Origin: Synergistaceae bacterium UBA6101
GTDB lineage: Bacteria > Synergistota > Synergistia > Synergistales > Synergistaceae
Assembly: GCA_002428495.1 (NCBI GenBank)
Contig: DIWR01000010.1
Location: 26,710-86,296, forward strand
Length of the DNA: 59,587 nucleotides
Reading direction: 5' to 3'
Part shown: in pieces, positions 15,400 to 24,648 of the stretch
Numbering within the stretch: the stretch's first letter is position 1
How the letters are laid out: each line of letters starts with the position of its first letter
Notes under the pieces: generated by a model
The model's database searches: none
Seen by the model: the letters and a program-made list of their open reading frames with translations, nothing else
What the model was told of the DNA's origin: nothing
Position numbers and translations under genes: made by a program

Positions 15400-16866
15400 C
15401 TATTCTCCCAGTCCGGTCATTTGGTTGAACTCATCGATCTTTTCATCGATAAGGTCAGCCATACGGTGGACGCTCTTCCAGTAATCCGGGTCGTACCACT
15501 GGGCGTTGAGCTCTTCGCTCGTCTTGCCCTGCTGCTCCACCCATGTGTAGTACTTCAGATTGTGTATCCTCTTGCGGTCGTAGTAGTTCAGCTCCATCAT
15601 CCCGTCTATGCCTATCCCCAGGACGAATCTCTGATGGTCGACAGCAGCTCGGAGCGCCGAGTATGCTCCAAGCTCAGCGCGCATCTCTTCGAGCCTGGAA
15701 GTGTACATCTCCATCGAGTCGGTCAGGACTGTAAGTATTACGTCGTTCTCCGTGAGTTCGTAGTACTTTGCCATCTTTATCGCCATCGCGACGTTTGCGG
15801 CACCGGATATGCCCATAAGCGGCAGCTGTGCTATGAACGCATCTGAAAGCCCCAGGCTTCTCAGGTATTCCAGTCCTTCCGGCTCATTGCTGAGGCGTAT
15901 CATAGCCATGCAGTTGTTGTCATCTATCGCGAAGACCAGGTCTGTATTCTTAACGTTGTGGACCCATGGTATGTGCTTGTCGCCTATGCCCTCGATACGG
16001 TGTTCGCCGAAGCCGTTGAGGTAAAGGGTCGGACACTGGAGAGCCTCTCCTACGCCGACTTTGCTATCGGGGAATATCTCCTTGAGGTAATCCCCGCATG
16101 CCGTAGTTCCTGCGGATCCCGATGTAACAACAACACCGGCGTACCTGTCCTTCGGTCCCATAGCCTTTTTAAGAGCTTCTTCCATCGCGCTTCCCGTGAC
16201 ATAGTAATGCCATAGGTGGTTCCCCATCTCATCGAACTGGTTGAATATAACTGCCTCGGGGCGGGATGCGCGGATCCTAGCAACTTCATCGTATATTTCC
16301 TTGACATTGCTCTCCGTGCCGGGAGTGGCGATTATCTCGCCTGCTACTGTGCGCAGCCATTCAAAACGCTCCTTGCTCATGCCCTCAGGCAGTATCGCTA
16401 TTGACTCGCATCCTAAAAGCTGGGCGTTGTAGGCTCCGCCGCGGCAGTAGTTGCCTGTAGAGGGCCATACGGCCTTCTGGCATGTCGGGTCGAACTGTCC
16501 TGTCACGAGACGGGGCACAAGGCAGCCGAAACTTGCTCCGACCTTATGGGCTCCTGTGGGAAACCATTTGCCGCAGAGCGCGATGATACGTGCCTTAACT
16601 CCCGTGAACTCACTGGGGAATTCCAGGGTGTTCACCTCACCAAAAAGTCCCCCTGTTTTTTTCGGTTCATTTTTCCATGTGATCCGGAAGAGGTTTACAG
16701 GGTCGACGTCCCAGAGGCCTGTCGATTTTAGCTGTTCCTTTATCCTCGCAGGAGTGTATTTTTCAGGATCCCTCATCTGTTTGAATGTCGGTATCAGGAC
16801 TTTTCTCTTTTTAGCCAGGTCTACGGCATTTTTGAGTTTCTCTTCGTGGACTGTAAGATCGATCAC
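15400..16866 (-). CDS. Uncharacterised TrpB-like PLP enzyme
   Basis: Fold-type II PLP enzyme of 488 residues. Lys108 in Phe-Pro-Thr-Gly-Ala-His-Lys-Val-Gly-Ala-Ser should form the Schiff base; Gly-Ala-His-Lys resembles tryptophan synthase beta, but TrpB has Asn-Asn-Thr next. Ser-Thr-Gly-Asn-Tyr-Cys-Arg-Gly-Gly near 166 is the substrate loop, and Ser-Gly-Ser-Ala-Gly-Thr near 250 holds the phosphate. This belongs to a conserved group usually named only PLP-dependent enzyme or cysteine-synthase-like; I know of no proven reaction. There is no TrpA partner. It lies between thrC-like and cyclase genes, suggesting a beta-elimination or replacement reaction on a hydroxy or phospho amino acid. Confidence 0.8.
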   Translation of the reverse strand: MIDLTVHEEKLKNAVDLAKKRKVLIPTFKQMRDPEKYTPARIKEQLKSTGLWDVDPVNLFRITWKNEPKKTGGLFGEVNTLEFPSEFTGVKARIIALCGKWFPTGAHKVGASFGCLVPRLVTGQFDPTCQKAVWPSTGNYCRGGAYNAQLLGCESIAILPEGMSKERFEWLRTVAGEIIATPGTESNVKEIYDEVARIRASRPEAVIFNQFDEMGNHLWHYYVTGSAMEEALKKAMGPKDRYAGVVVTSGSAGTTACGDYLKEIFPDSKVGVGEALQCPTLYLNGFGEHRIEGIGDKHIPWVHNVKNTDLVFAIDDNNCMAMIRLSNEPEGLEYLRSLGLSDAFIAQLPLMGISGAANVAMAIKMAKYYELTENDVILTVLTDSMEMYTSRLEEMRAELGAYSALRAAVDHQRFVLGIGIDGMMELNYYDRKRIHNLKYYTWVEQQGKTSEELNAQWYDPDYWKSVHRMADLIDEKIDEFNQMTGLGE

Positions 16867-16907
16867 TGACTATTTCCCCCTTCAGAATATTTTTCAATTT
16901 TGTAAGT

Positions 16908-18146
16908 TCATCGTGAGGCGATGAGTCTTGAAAATTCCTCTATGTCCGGAGCGCATGAGAACGCCTGTTCTACTGATCTCTTCGCGCTTTCGATATCCTT
17001 GAGCCCGTTTCCGGTGACGACTACCGCTATCGTTTCATCCGGGCCTGTCTCTCCTGCGAGGGCCATTTTACGGAATCCCGCAAAGCCTGTTACCCCGGCA
17101 GGTTCCCCAAAGACACCCGAGGAGCGGGCAAGTTCTGGGATGGCGGAGAGTATCTCGCCATCTGTAACTGTCACTGCAGTCCCTCCGGTCTTTCTTATGG
17201 CCCTTAGCGCTTTCGCCCAGTTCCTCGGAGCGCCCACAGAGATGCTGTCCGCTATCGTATCTGCCGGGCCGAAGTCCACCCTTTCGGAATTTTCTATTAT
17301 CGCTTTGTATATAGGGCTGGAACCCTCTGCCTGAACTCCTGTTATTTTCGGCATCCTGTCTATGAACCCCAGGTCGAGCAGGTCCCTGAATCCTTTATAT
17401 AGTCCCCCTATGCAGCATCCGTCCCCAACTGGGATAAATACCCTGTCCGGGACCTCCCAGTTCAGCTGTTCGGCGATCTCCATTGCGCAGGTCTTTTTGC
17501 CCTCTACAAGGTAAGGGTTGATCGCGCAGTTCCTGTTGTACCAGCCAAATTTTCCTATCGCTGCCGTTGCAAGGTCAAAGGCTTTCGCATAATCCCCTTT
17601 TACCAGGACCACATTCGCACCGTAGACAAGTAGCTGCGTCACCTTTGCCGCCGGTGCTTTCTCAGGGACAAATATATAAGAGTCCAGGCCTGTTACGGCG
17701 GCGAAACCAGAGAGCGAGCTGGCAGCGTTTCCCGTTGATGCGCATGCGACGACTTTCTGTCCAAAATCCAGGGCTTTTGCAACGCCTACCGCGCTTGCCC
17801 TGTCCTTAAGGGATGCGGTGGGGTTTCGTCCGTCGTCCTTGAGGTATAGTTTATTAACTCCGTATGTTGAGGCGAGTCCTTTATTTTCATAAAGAGGGGT
17901 CCATCCGACGGAGAGATCCGGTATATTAGCGTCACTCAGGACCGGCAATATATCCCTGTATCTCCACATCGACATATCTCTGCTGAGAGAAAGGGAATCC
18001 TTCGTGACCCGTTTCTTAGCATCATCAATGTCGTAGAGCACATCAAGTGTGCCGTCGAGTCCGCAGCTGTCACAGACGTACCTTTCCGGCTCGGGGCTGT
18101 ACTCCCTCCCGCACAGTACACACTTAAGGATCTCCGGTCTTGCCAT
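16908..18146 (-). CDS. thrC: Threonine synthase or close paralogue
   Basis: Fold-type II PLP enzyme of 412 residues. An N-terminal zinc ribbon is formed by Cys9, Cys12, Cys25 and Cys28. Lys114 in Asn-Pro-Thr-Ala-Ser-Leu-Lys-Asp-Arg binds PLP, and Ala-Ser-Thr-Gly-Asn-Ala-Ala near 135 is the substrate loop. This is the archaeal-type/short threonine synthase form, converting phosphohomoserine to threonine. The usual partners hom and thrB are absent; instead it heads an apparent operon with a TrpB-like enzyme and a cyclase-family hydrolase. A dedicated catabolic or specialised role is possible. AAGGGGTGGG precedes the ATG. Confidence 0.87.
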   Translation of the reverse strand: MARPEILKCVLCGREYSPEPERYVCDSCGLDGTLDVLYDIDDAKKRVTKDSLSLSRDMSMWRYRDILPVLSDANIPDLSVGWTPLYENKGLASTYGVNKLYLKDDGRNPTASLKDRASAVGVAKALDFGQKVVACASTGNAASSLSGFAAVTGLDSYIFVPEKAPAAKVTQLLVYGANVVLVKGDYAKAFDLATAAIGKFGWYNRNCAINPYLVEGKKTCAMEIAEQLNWEVPDRVFIPVGDGCCIGGLYKGFRDLLDLGFIDRMPKITGVQAEGSSPIYKAIIENSERVDFGPADTIADSISVGAPRNWAKALRAIRKTGGTAVTVTDGEILSAIPELARSSGVFGEPAGVTGFAGFRKMALAGETGPDETIAVVVTGNGLKDIESAKRSVEQAFSCAPDIEEFSRLIASR

Positions 18147-18322
18147 ATTCCCACCCCTTGTCAGTCGATTGCAATGACCATTATACGTTGTATGGACTTT
18201 TCAGGCTATTCCCTGAGGTCATCAGCTGGATCCAAAATATTGTAAAAGTTTTTTCTTGTTACTTTGTTAAAAATTATCATATAATAAACCAGTTACACTT
18301 TAAAATGAAAGAGGTGCTTCGC

Positions 18323-20071
18323 TTGTTATCATTTTCTTCTTTATTTAAAAAAGTCAACACACTGGTCATCGTTTCCGTCCTCTTCTCGACAGGGGGCTTT
18401 GTCTCATACGCTTCGGCATCTGAGCTCGTTGCCGCCCCACTCAATCCGCATTTTGTCGAATGGCAGAAAAAACTTGACGAAGCAAAAACTTCTTCACCGG
18501 GAAAAGGAAGCACCGATCCTCTTGGCGTAGATGCGTCCCATGGCTATGCACCTTCCCCGGTCAACTGGTCGCACCTTGACAACGAGATCATAAGCGTCTA
18601 CGGCGATGCGGATCATATCCTGAGAAGAGGTTCCGACATACCCGCAAGCTACGACCTGAGGCCGGAGATGCCGGCTGTCAGAGACCAGGACCCGTTCGGG
18701 ACCTGTTGGACCTTTTCAGCTATGGCAGCAGCAGAATCCAACCTTATCCACGAAAAATCCATACTGACCAAGGACGACGCCGACCTTTCGGAGTGGTACC
18801 TTGCTTATTACGGCTATAACGATGAGTCGGAGGATCTTCCCTCCTTTACATATGACAGCAGTGAAGTAGAATACTACGATGCGGGAGGGGATGACTGGAG
18901 GTCTGCGGCCATACTGACCAGGGGCACCGGCTTCCTCGAGGAGGCCTCCGCCCCATACCCCCAGAGTGCAGCTGAAGCTTACGCGCCTGATGTAAAGGCG
19001 AGGAAGTATAAGCTGAATAACGTCCTTTACCTGGGGGACCTTGGTGAAATGGAGGTGCGGCTCAAGGATTCTCGCATCAACACCATCAAAGAGGCGATAA
19101 TGGAGTACGGTGCAGTAAGCATAGGGATATGTCAGGGAAGTGACGAATTATATCTCAATCCAACTACGAAAGCATACTATATAAGTACGGCGGAGGACAA
19201 AGATATCAATCATGCTGTAACAGCAGTCGGCTGGGATGATAATTATGCTGCATCTAATTTCAATGCATCATACAGGCCAGCTTCTAATGGAGCCTGGATC
19301 GTCAGGAACAGCTGGGGAGATACATGGGGCGATGACGGATACTACTACGTATCTTACGAAGAGGGCTCCCTCAACGACGGTGTTGTCTATGACACAGCGG
19401 CCGCCCCGGATAAGGAGAAGATCTACCAGTATGACCCGCTCGGACTGTGCAGGTTCTTAGAGTATGAATCCGCGGACCCTGTCTGCTTTGCCAACATATT
19501 CACCGCATCAAGAAATGAGAAGATAAAATCAGTATCCTTCTACACAAGCCACGCGAACAGCACATGCACCGTGAAGATATACAAAGACTGCGGAAACGAT
19601 CCGACAGGCGGAACTCTTGCGGCTGAAATAACTAAGACGATCGCTGCTCCCGGATACAACACGGTCGCCCTTGATGAAGAGATCACCATTGAGAGGAACA
19701 GGAAGTTTTCCGTTGTTGTAAGTGTATCTCTTCCCGAACAGACAAGCTCTTCACGCAATAACGCCAACGGCTCCGCGTCAAGAACGGTGACATCGGGCTC
19801 ACCCGCAATACCTGTTGAATATCCGATAACCGGCTACTCAGAGAAAGCGGACGCTTCGGCAGGCCAGAGTTTTATCTCCTCGGATGGTATCGAATGGAAA
19901 GACCTCACGGAAGAGTCCGGGTATGAAAAAGCCAATGTATGCATTAAGGCTTTCGGTACATCCGATGATACCGATACTGGCGGAAGCGGCGGCTGCTCAA
20001 CGGGACCCGTGATGCTAATGCTGCTCAGTCTTGGAGCCCTGCCTTTTATTTACAAGGGAAGGAAACAGTGA
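18323..20071 (+). CDS. Surface C1A-type cysteine peptidase with Synergist-type C-terminal sorting signal
   Basis: Exported papain-family peptidase of 582 residues. A signal peptide (about 1-32) precedes the catalytic domain with oxyanion Gln122, nucleophile Cys128 in Phe-Gly-Thr-Cys-Trp-Thr-Phe, His297 in Ile-Asn-His-Ala-Val and Asn329 in Arg-Asn-Ser-Trp-Gly, so it should be active. A beta-rich lectin-like region follows (about 360-540). The end has Gly-Ser-Gly-Gly-Cys-Ser, a hydrophobic helix and Lys-Gly-Arg-Lys-Gln, which fits the Synergist CTERM signal for surface attachment. Start: TTG at 18323 has AGAGGTG 6 bases before it; the ATG at 18305 lacks a ribosome site. It probably digests extracellular protein for amino-acid fermentation. 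Confidence 0.88.
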   Translation: MLSFSSLFKKVNTLVIVSVLFSTGGFVSYASASELVAAPLNPHFVEWQKKLDEAKTSSPGKGSTDPLGVDASHGYAPSPVNWSHLDNEIISVYGDADHILRRGSDIPASYDLRPEMPAVRDQDPFGTCWTFSAMAAAESNLIHEKSILTKDDADLSEWYLAYYGYNDESEDLPSFTYDSSEVEYYDAGGDDWRSAAILTRGTGFLEEASAPYPQSAAEAYAPDVKARKYKLNNVLYLGDLGEMEVRLKDSRINTIKEAIMEYGAVSIGICQGSDELYLNPTTKAYYISTAEDKDINHAVTAVGWDDNYAASNFNASYRPASNGAWIVRNSWGDTWGDDGYYYVSYEEGSLNDGVVYDTAAAPDKEKIYQYDPLGLCRFLEYESADPVCFANIFTASRNEKIKSVSFYTSHANSTCTVKIYKDCGNDPTGGTLAAEITKTIAAPGYNTVALDEEITIERNRKFSVVVSVSLPEQTSSSRNNANGSASRTVTSGSPAIPVEYPITGYSEKADASAGQSFISSDGIEWKDLTEESGYEKANVCIKAFGTSDDTDTGGSGGCSTGPVMLMLLSLGALPFIYKGRKQ

Positions 20072-20134
20072 CATCAAATAAGCAGGTCATTTCAAAAGAT
20101 AAAAACCTGCAACACTTTTAATATATATACATTC

Positions 20135-20168
20135 AAAGGGCCTTTCGACGATCGTCGAAAGGCCCTTT
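20135..20168. terminator. Perfect 34-bp inverted repeat between convergent genes
   Basis: AAAGGGCCTTTCGACGA and its exact complement meet without a spacer at 20151/20152; a GATC loop would form in RNA. It lies between the convergent peptidase and glycyl radical enzyme genes and probably ends both, although the T-runs are short. Confidence 0.65.
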
Positions 20169-20202
20169 GTGGATCAGTGCAGATTTTTCAATTCGAGCTC
20201 TT

Positions 20203-22563
20203 TTAGAAACCTTCCTGTGCATTCCTGGCGATTATCTCTTCCTGCTGGTAGTTATCGAGGTCCACGAAGTAATCGCTGTAGCCTGCGACCCTGACAAGGA
20301 GTCCGCGGTAGTTGTCGGGATGTTCCTGAGCGTCACGGAGAGTATCTTCGTCCACAACGTTGAACTGGATATGGTGTCCGCCGAGTTTGAAGTAGGAGCG
20401 AATAAGGTTCTTTACTCCTTCAATGCCTTCCTCGCCTGCGAGGACCGAGGGGAGGAAGCGCTGGTTGAGCAGCGTTCCGCCTGATTTTACCTGATCCATT
20501 TTTGCCAGTGACTTGACTACCGCCGTAGGCCCGTTGCGGTCAGCTCCATGGCTCGGAGACGTGCCGTCTGATTCCGGCATGCCTGAGAAACGTCCGTTCG
20601 GCGATGCGCCCAACTTCTGTCCGAAGTAGTTGTGGCATGTCGTGCTCAGCATGTTGAGGTGATATGTTGGCCCAAGAATGCTGTGTCTGCCGTCTATTGT
20701 CCTGAAAAGGCTGTTATAGACTCTCTTCATAATGTTATCCGCGTAGTCGTCGTCGTTGCCGAAGAAAGGTGTTTTGTTCCAGAGGGTGAGACGCATCTCC
20801 TCTTCGCCTTCCCAGTTCTTTTCCAGAGCCGCCACGAGCTGCTTCAGTGTGTATTTCTTATCCTCGAAGACGTGCTTCTTTATCGCTGAGAGGCTGTCTG
20901 TGATCGTACCGATACCGCAGCACTGTATGTAGTCTGAGTTGTAGCGCGGTCCGCCGTTGTAGTAGTCTTTGCCGTTCTGTATGCAGTCTCTTATGACAAC
21001 AGAGAGGAATGTCGCAGCCATCTTCGTTGCGTACTGGTAACGGAGGTAGTTGTCAACTTTTATCTTTGTTTCTACTGCGTAATTGAGCTGTTTTTCAAAT
21101 GCCGCATAGAGATCGTCAAAGGTCCTGAACTCACTGATGTCGCCTGTCTGGATGCTGACCTGCTTGCCTGTTAGCATGTCGACGCCGTTTGTAAGCGCGT
21201 ACTCGAGGAGCTTGGGAACATTGAGGTATCCGTGGAGCAGATATGCCTCTTTGCCAGCCGCGCCTGTCTCGATGCATCCGCTTGTGCCGCCTTCGCGTGC
21301 ATCTTCAAGAGTCTTGCCTACACGCATCTGTTCCTGGATGACCATATCGGCGTTGAAGACTGAAGGATAACCCATGCCGTTGCGGAAGACCCTTGCCGCA
21401 GCTCGGATAACGTTGTCAGGGGTGCGCTCGCTGACCTGGATGTTGCCCTGTGGCTGCAGGAGACGAAGTTCGTCAAAGATCTCGAGGCAGATGTAGGTCA
21501 CTTCGCTCGATCCGTCAGTACCGTCAGCCTTAAGTCCGGCCAGGTTTATGTTCGTAAAGTCGTTGTAGGTCCCGCTTTCGGCTGCAGTTACACCGACCTT
21601 GGGTGGAGCGGGGGTATTGTTGACCTTGATCCAGAGGCATGAGAGCAGTTCCTTTGCCGCTTCTCTGTCAAGTGTTCCGTCTTTTACGCCCTTCTCATAG
21701 AATGGGGCGAGGTGCTGGTCAAGATGACCGGGGCTCATAGCATCCCATCCGTTGAGTTCCGTTATGGTGCCAAGGTGCACGAACCAGTACATCTGGACAG
21801 CTTCCCAGAAGTCTCTCGGTGCGTTTGCCGGTACCCATCTGCAGACATCGGCTATCTTAAGAAGCTCTGCCTTGCGTTTGGGATCGCTCTCACCGGCGGC
21901 CATTTTTTCGGCAAGCTCTGCGTGTCTTTCAGCAAAGATGATGACTGCGTCGCAGGAGATATCCATGCCCTGGAGCTGCTCGTCTTTTGCTGTGGCTTCG
22001 GGATCTTTCAAGTAGTCAAGCTTTGCACGTGCTTCGGCTATCTGTTTTTTAAGGTCAAGCATGCCGTTTGTGTAGATAAGCCCGTCAAGGGCAGTGTGTC
22101 CAAGGGCTCTCTGTTCGCCGAATTCAGTGAAAGTTCCGGCTTCGTAGAGCTTTGTCCAATCCTCAGGCATACGCTCAAAAAGCTTGTCTCTCATGCAGCG
22201 GCCGCGCCAGAAAGGAATGACCTTCTCTTCATAGGTCTTGATATCTTCAGGCTCCACTGTGTAGTTCTGCTGTTTTCTGATATTGAGTATCTCGAGGTCT
22301 TCCCTGGAATGGCAGGTCAGCTCAGGAAAAGTCGAGACAGACTTTGGCTTTGGGCCTCTTTCCCCAACGATCAGCTCGTCTTTTCCAATATAGATCTTTT
22401 TATTCTGGCAGATATGCCTGAAGTTCATAGCGCGCATAACGGGCATAGGATACTTGTTGTCGTTCTCTTTGTAGAACTCAGTCTCAAGAACGGCTCTTTC
22501 AATGCAGATTGAGGGATGTGCTTCAAAACTTTCGTCACGGAGACGTTTGATGCGTTCGTTCAT
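20203..22563 (-). CDS. hypD: Glycyl radical enzyme, probable trans-4-hydroxy-L-proline dehydratase
   Basis: A 786-residue pyruvate formate-lyase-like enzyme. Cys430 in Gly-Thr-Ser-Gly-Cys-Ile-Glu-Thr-Gly is the thiyl cysteine with Glu432 as base, and Gly761 in Arg-Val-Ala-Gly-Tyr-Ser carries the radical. The residues described around substrate in C. difficile HypD all have equivalents here with a constant shift of four: His156, Asp274, Ser330, Asp335, Phe336, Tyr446 and Thr641. This supports dehydration of hydroxyproline to pyrroline-5-carboxylate. No P5C reductase gene is adjacent, so a related C-N-cleaving hydroxyproline enzyme (HplG) remains possible. The third gene after its regulator and activase. 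Confidence 0.85.
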   Translation of the reverse strand: MNERIKRLRDESFEAHPSICIERAVLETEFYKENDNKYPMPVMRAMNFRHICQNKKIYIGKDELIVGERGPKPKSVSTFPELTCHSREDLEILNIRKQQNYTVEPEDIKTYEEKVIPFWRGRCMRDKLFERMPEDWTKLYEAGTFTEFGEQRALGHTALDGLIYTNGMLDLKKQIAEARAKLDYLKDPEATAKDEQLQGMDISCDAVIIFAERHAELAEKMAAGESDPKRKAELLKIADVCRWVPANAPRDFWEAVQMYWFVHLGTITELNGWDAMSPGHLDQHLAPFYEKGVKDGTLDREAAKELLSCLWIKVNNTPAPPKVGVTAAESGTYNDFTNINLAGLKADGTDGSSEVTYICLEIFDELRLLQPQGNIQVSERTPDNVIRAAARVFRNGMGYPSVFNADMVIQEQMRVGKTLEDAREGGTSGCIETGAAGKEAYLLHGYLNVPKLLEYALTNGVDMLTGKQVSIQTGDISEFRTFDDLYAAFEKQLNYAVETKIKVDNYLRYQYATKMAATFLSVVIRDCIQNGKDYYNGGPRYNSDYIQCCGIGTITDSLSAIKKHVFEDKKYTLKQLVAALEKNWEGEEEMRLTLWNKTPFFGNDDDYADNIMKRVYNSLFRTIDGRHSILGPTYHLNMLSTTCHNYFGQKLGASPNGRFSGMPESDGTSPSHGADRNGPTAVVKSLAKMDQVKSGGTLLNQRFLPSVLAGEEGIEGVKNLIRSYFKLGGHHIQFNVVDEDTLRDAQEHPDNYRGLLVRVAGYSDYFVDLDNYQQEEIIARNAQEGF

Positions 22564-22705
22564 GTTTCTTACCTCCCTGGGTGTTGTCCTCAGATATTTA
22601 TGTCATTTTTAATTTTTTCCCCGACCTTTGCAGCTGTATGCTCAGGTCTGCCGCTTTTATAATAATGCGCCTCATGCGCAGTATCTTCGAAAGTAGGAAG
22701 TGCTT

Positions 22706-23611
22706 TTACCCGCCTATATGTGTGTTCAAACCAAAACTTTCCAGTATTCCTGCGGCTCTGCGTGTCTGGTTTTCAGTAGGAGGCAGCAGGTCCGGAAGTT
22801 TGTAGTCCATGTTCCACCTCTGATGTTTTCCCCGGGCCACAGTGTGGTAGGGAAGTATGTTCACTCCGGTTATCCCTTTGAGCTTTGAGATGAACTCACC
22901 GGTTGCCCTTACATTCTCATCATCTGAGTTAAGGCCAGGCATAAAGGGAACCCTGATATTGATCATTGATCCAAACTCCGAAAGAGCGACAAGGTTTTCA
23001 AGTATTATCGAGTTGTCGACCCCTGTATATTCCCTGTGTTTTTTCGGATCCATATGTTTCAGGTCATAGAGGAAAAGGTCCGTCTCCCTTGCTGCTTCCA
23101 ATATGACTTTTTTGTCTACGAACCCGCAGGTATCTATCGCCCTGTGGAACCCTTCCCGCCCGCAGGCCTTGAGGGCCTCGATGACAAATTTCGGCTGTAT
23201 GAGGGGCTCTCCTCCTGAGAAGGTCACCCCGCCGCCGCCCCTGAAAAAGATCTCGTCTTTCCTGAGGCGTTCCATAAGCTGCTCAACGGTGTATTCTCTG
23301 CCGCAGAGTTCCCGTGCCTCGGAAGGGCATACATCTTCGCATATCCCGCATCCGTCGCAGAGTCCGAGGTCTGTTGTCAAAGTGCCTTCTGTTGCTGATA
23401 TGGCTTTATTGGGACATGATCTTACACATGCTCCGCACCCTATGCACTTTTCGCTGCGGAAGAGGATCATAGGGGTCATCGACTGGCTTTCCGGATTGTG
23501 GCACCACCAGCAGAAGAGTGGGCATCCTTTCATGTGTACCGTTGTGCGTGTTCCCGGGCCGTCGTGTATGGAGTATTTCTTTATGTCAAAAATGATTCCA
23601 GTTATGCTCAA
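22706..23611 (-). CDS. Glycyl radical enzyme activase (radical SAM)
   Basis: Activating enzyme of 301 residues that installs the glycyl radical on the downstream dehydratase. The radical-SAM cluster is Cys30-x3-Cys34-x2-Cys37 in Gly-Cys-Pro-Leu-Phe-Cys-Trp-Trp-Cys. Two ferredoxin-type clusters follow, with Cys56/59/62/66 and Cys85/88/91/95. The SAM-binding Thr-Phe-Ser-Gly-Gly-Glu-Pro lies near 130. This three-cluster form is typical of activases for HypD, choline lyase and similar enzymes rather than PflA. The start is a TTG, with GAGGAGG located within the last codons of the regulator gene. The gap to hypD is 142 bases. Confidence 0.92.
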   Translation of the reverse strand: MSITGIIFDIKKYSIHDGPGTRTTVHMKGCPLFCWWCHNPESQSMTPMILFRSEKCIGCGACVRSCPNKAISATEGTLTTDLGLCDGCGICEDVCPSEARELCGREYTVEQLMERLRKDEIFFRGGGGVTFSGGEPLIQPKFVIEALKACGREGFHRAIDTCGFVDKKVILEAARETDLFLYDLKHMDPKKHREYTGVDNSIILENLVALSEFGSMINIRVPFMPGLNSDDENVRATGEFISKLKGITGVNILPYHTVARGKHQRWNMDYKLPDLLPPTENQTRRAAGILESFGLNTHIGG

Positions 23612-23616
23612 TCAGG

Positions 23617-24324
23617 TTATGCCTCCTCAGATACGTCCAGTTCAGAATGTTTAGCAAAATAATATTTTCTGATAAATCTTTCCTGGACCTGGAACGACCA
23701 GTGTACGTCCCTGATATATTCTGCCGCTCCGTTGAAGTCACCTTTGCGAAGCAGCTCTATGAGAGCCTGGTGTTCCTCCAGGGAGTGCAGTTCCCACTCC
23801 TTGACGAAGGTCTTGTTTCTTGGAAAATCGTAAAGCCTTTCCTTGTGTATCTTTATGTATTGCAGTATTTCTAAATTGTCAGACATGTTCAGATAAACAT
23901 TGTGGAACTTCAGATTTTCTTCGTAAAACATTGAATAGTTGTTCTGGTCGAGAGCCTTCCTCATCTGATAGTTGCATTTTTCCATGATCTCAGCGTCACT
24001 TTCACGGAAACGGAGCGCTATGTGGACCATGACCGAGGATTCTAGTCCCCCGAGGATCTCATATATGTTTCGGATCTTTTCCAGAGTCAGTGTATTTACT
24101 ATAACTCCACGTCTTGGGTAGATGGTCACAAATCCTTCTGTTTCCAGCTGGAAGAGGGCATCTCTTAGCGGAGTCCTGCTCATTCCCAGTTCCATGCTTA
24201 TCTCGTTCAGGTTAAGGAAGGATCCGGGACGGATCTTTCCATCGTTCATCTGAAAACGAAGGTAGTCGTAAACCTGCTCCCTGAGAGATTTGATCGTAAA
24301 AAAAGAATCGTTGATGCTGCTCAT
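23617..24324 (-). CDS. GntR-family regulator with FCD domain
   Basis: A 235-residue regulator. Residues 10-75 form the GntR winged helix (Met-Ser-Arg-Thr-Pro-Leu-Arg-Asp-Ala as the classic recognition helix). Residues 85-220 form an FCD effector domain, with Asn-Leu-Lys-Phe-His (about 135-139) and a later His as likely metal or ligand residues. FCD proteins generally sense organic or amino acids. It is the first gene of the regulator-activase-hypD unit, and the activase ribosome site overlaps its end. It probably controls the cluster in response to hydroxyproline or a breakdown product. Confidence 0.88.
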   Translation of the reverse strand: MSSINDSFFTIKSLREQVYDYLRFQMNDGKIRPGSFLNLNEISMELGMSRTPLRDALFQLETEGFVTIYPRRGVIVNTLTLEKIRNIYEILGGLESSVMVHIALRFRESDAEIMEKCNYQMRKALDQNNYSMFYEENLKFHNVYLNMSDNLEILQYIKIHKERLYDFPRNKTFVKEWELHSLEEHQALIELLRKGDFNGAAEYIRDVHWSFQVQERFIRKYYFAKHSELDVSEEA

Positions 24325-24343
24325 GACATTACCCCTCTCTACA

Positions 24344-24371
24344 ATTGTATCACAGATATATCAGGTTGCAA
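24344..24371 (-). promoter_or_regulatory. Promoter of the GntR-activase-hypD unit
   Basis: Minus-strand TTGCAA (24366-24371), 16-base spacer, TACAAT (24344-24349), followed by GAGAGGGG before the ATG. Confidence 0.55.
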
Positions 24372-24620
24372 TACTTAAAAGAAAAAATGTATAATTCAGT
24401 CTATCTTATGTTTTTATAAAAACCTGTCTGACAGACAATGTATGGATTTAGTTTCTCGTTGCTAACGTGATATATTTGTTTGCGTTTCGTTTGTTTTAAA
24501 ATTATCAGGCATTAAATGATCACGTACATTTTATTATATAGCTTTAATTGATGGACCGAAAGTAAAGATAAGCTTTTTATTTTTGTTATAAAATTAATAA
24601 GAGCAATATTGCAGTAATGA

Positions 24621-24648
24621 TTACAACTTTTCTGAAAAAGGTTATACT
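24621..24648 (+). promoter_or_regulatory. Promoter of the aminotransferase gene
   Basis: TTACAA (24621-24626), 16-base spacer, TATACT (24643-24648). The ribosome site AGAGGGGG lies before the ATG. Confidence 0.5.

Noticed and set aside
15247..15846. 199-codon plus-strand frame opposite the cyclase and PLP genes
   Set aside because: Shadow of two convincing genes on the other strand.
21712..22512. Long plus-strand frame of 266 codons opposite hypD
   Set aside because: Antisense shadow of a strongly conserved enzyme gene; no start signal and no recognisable protein.
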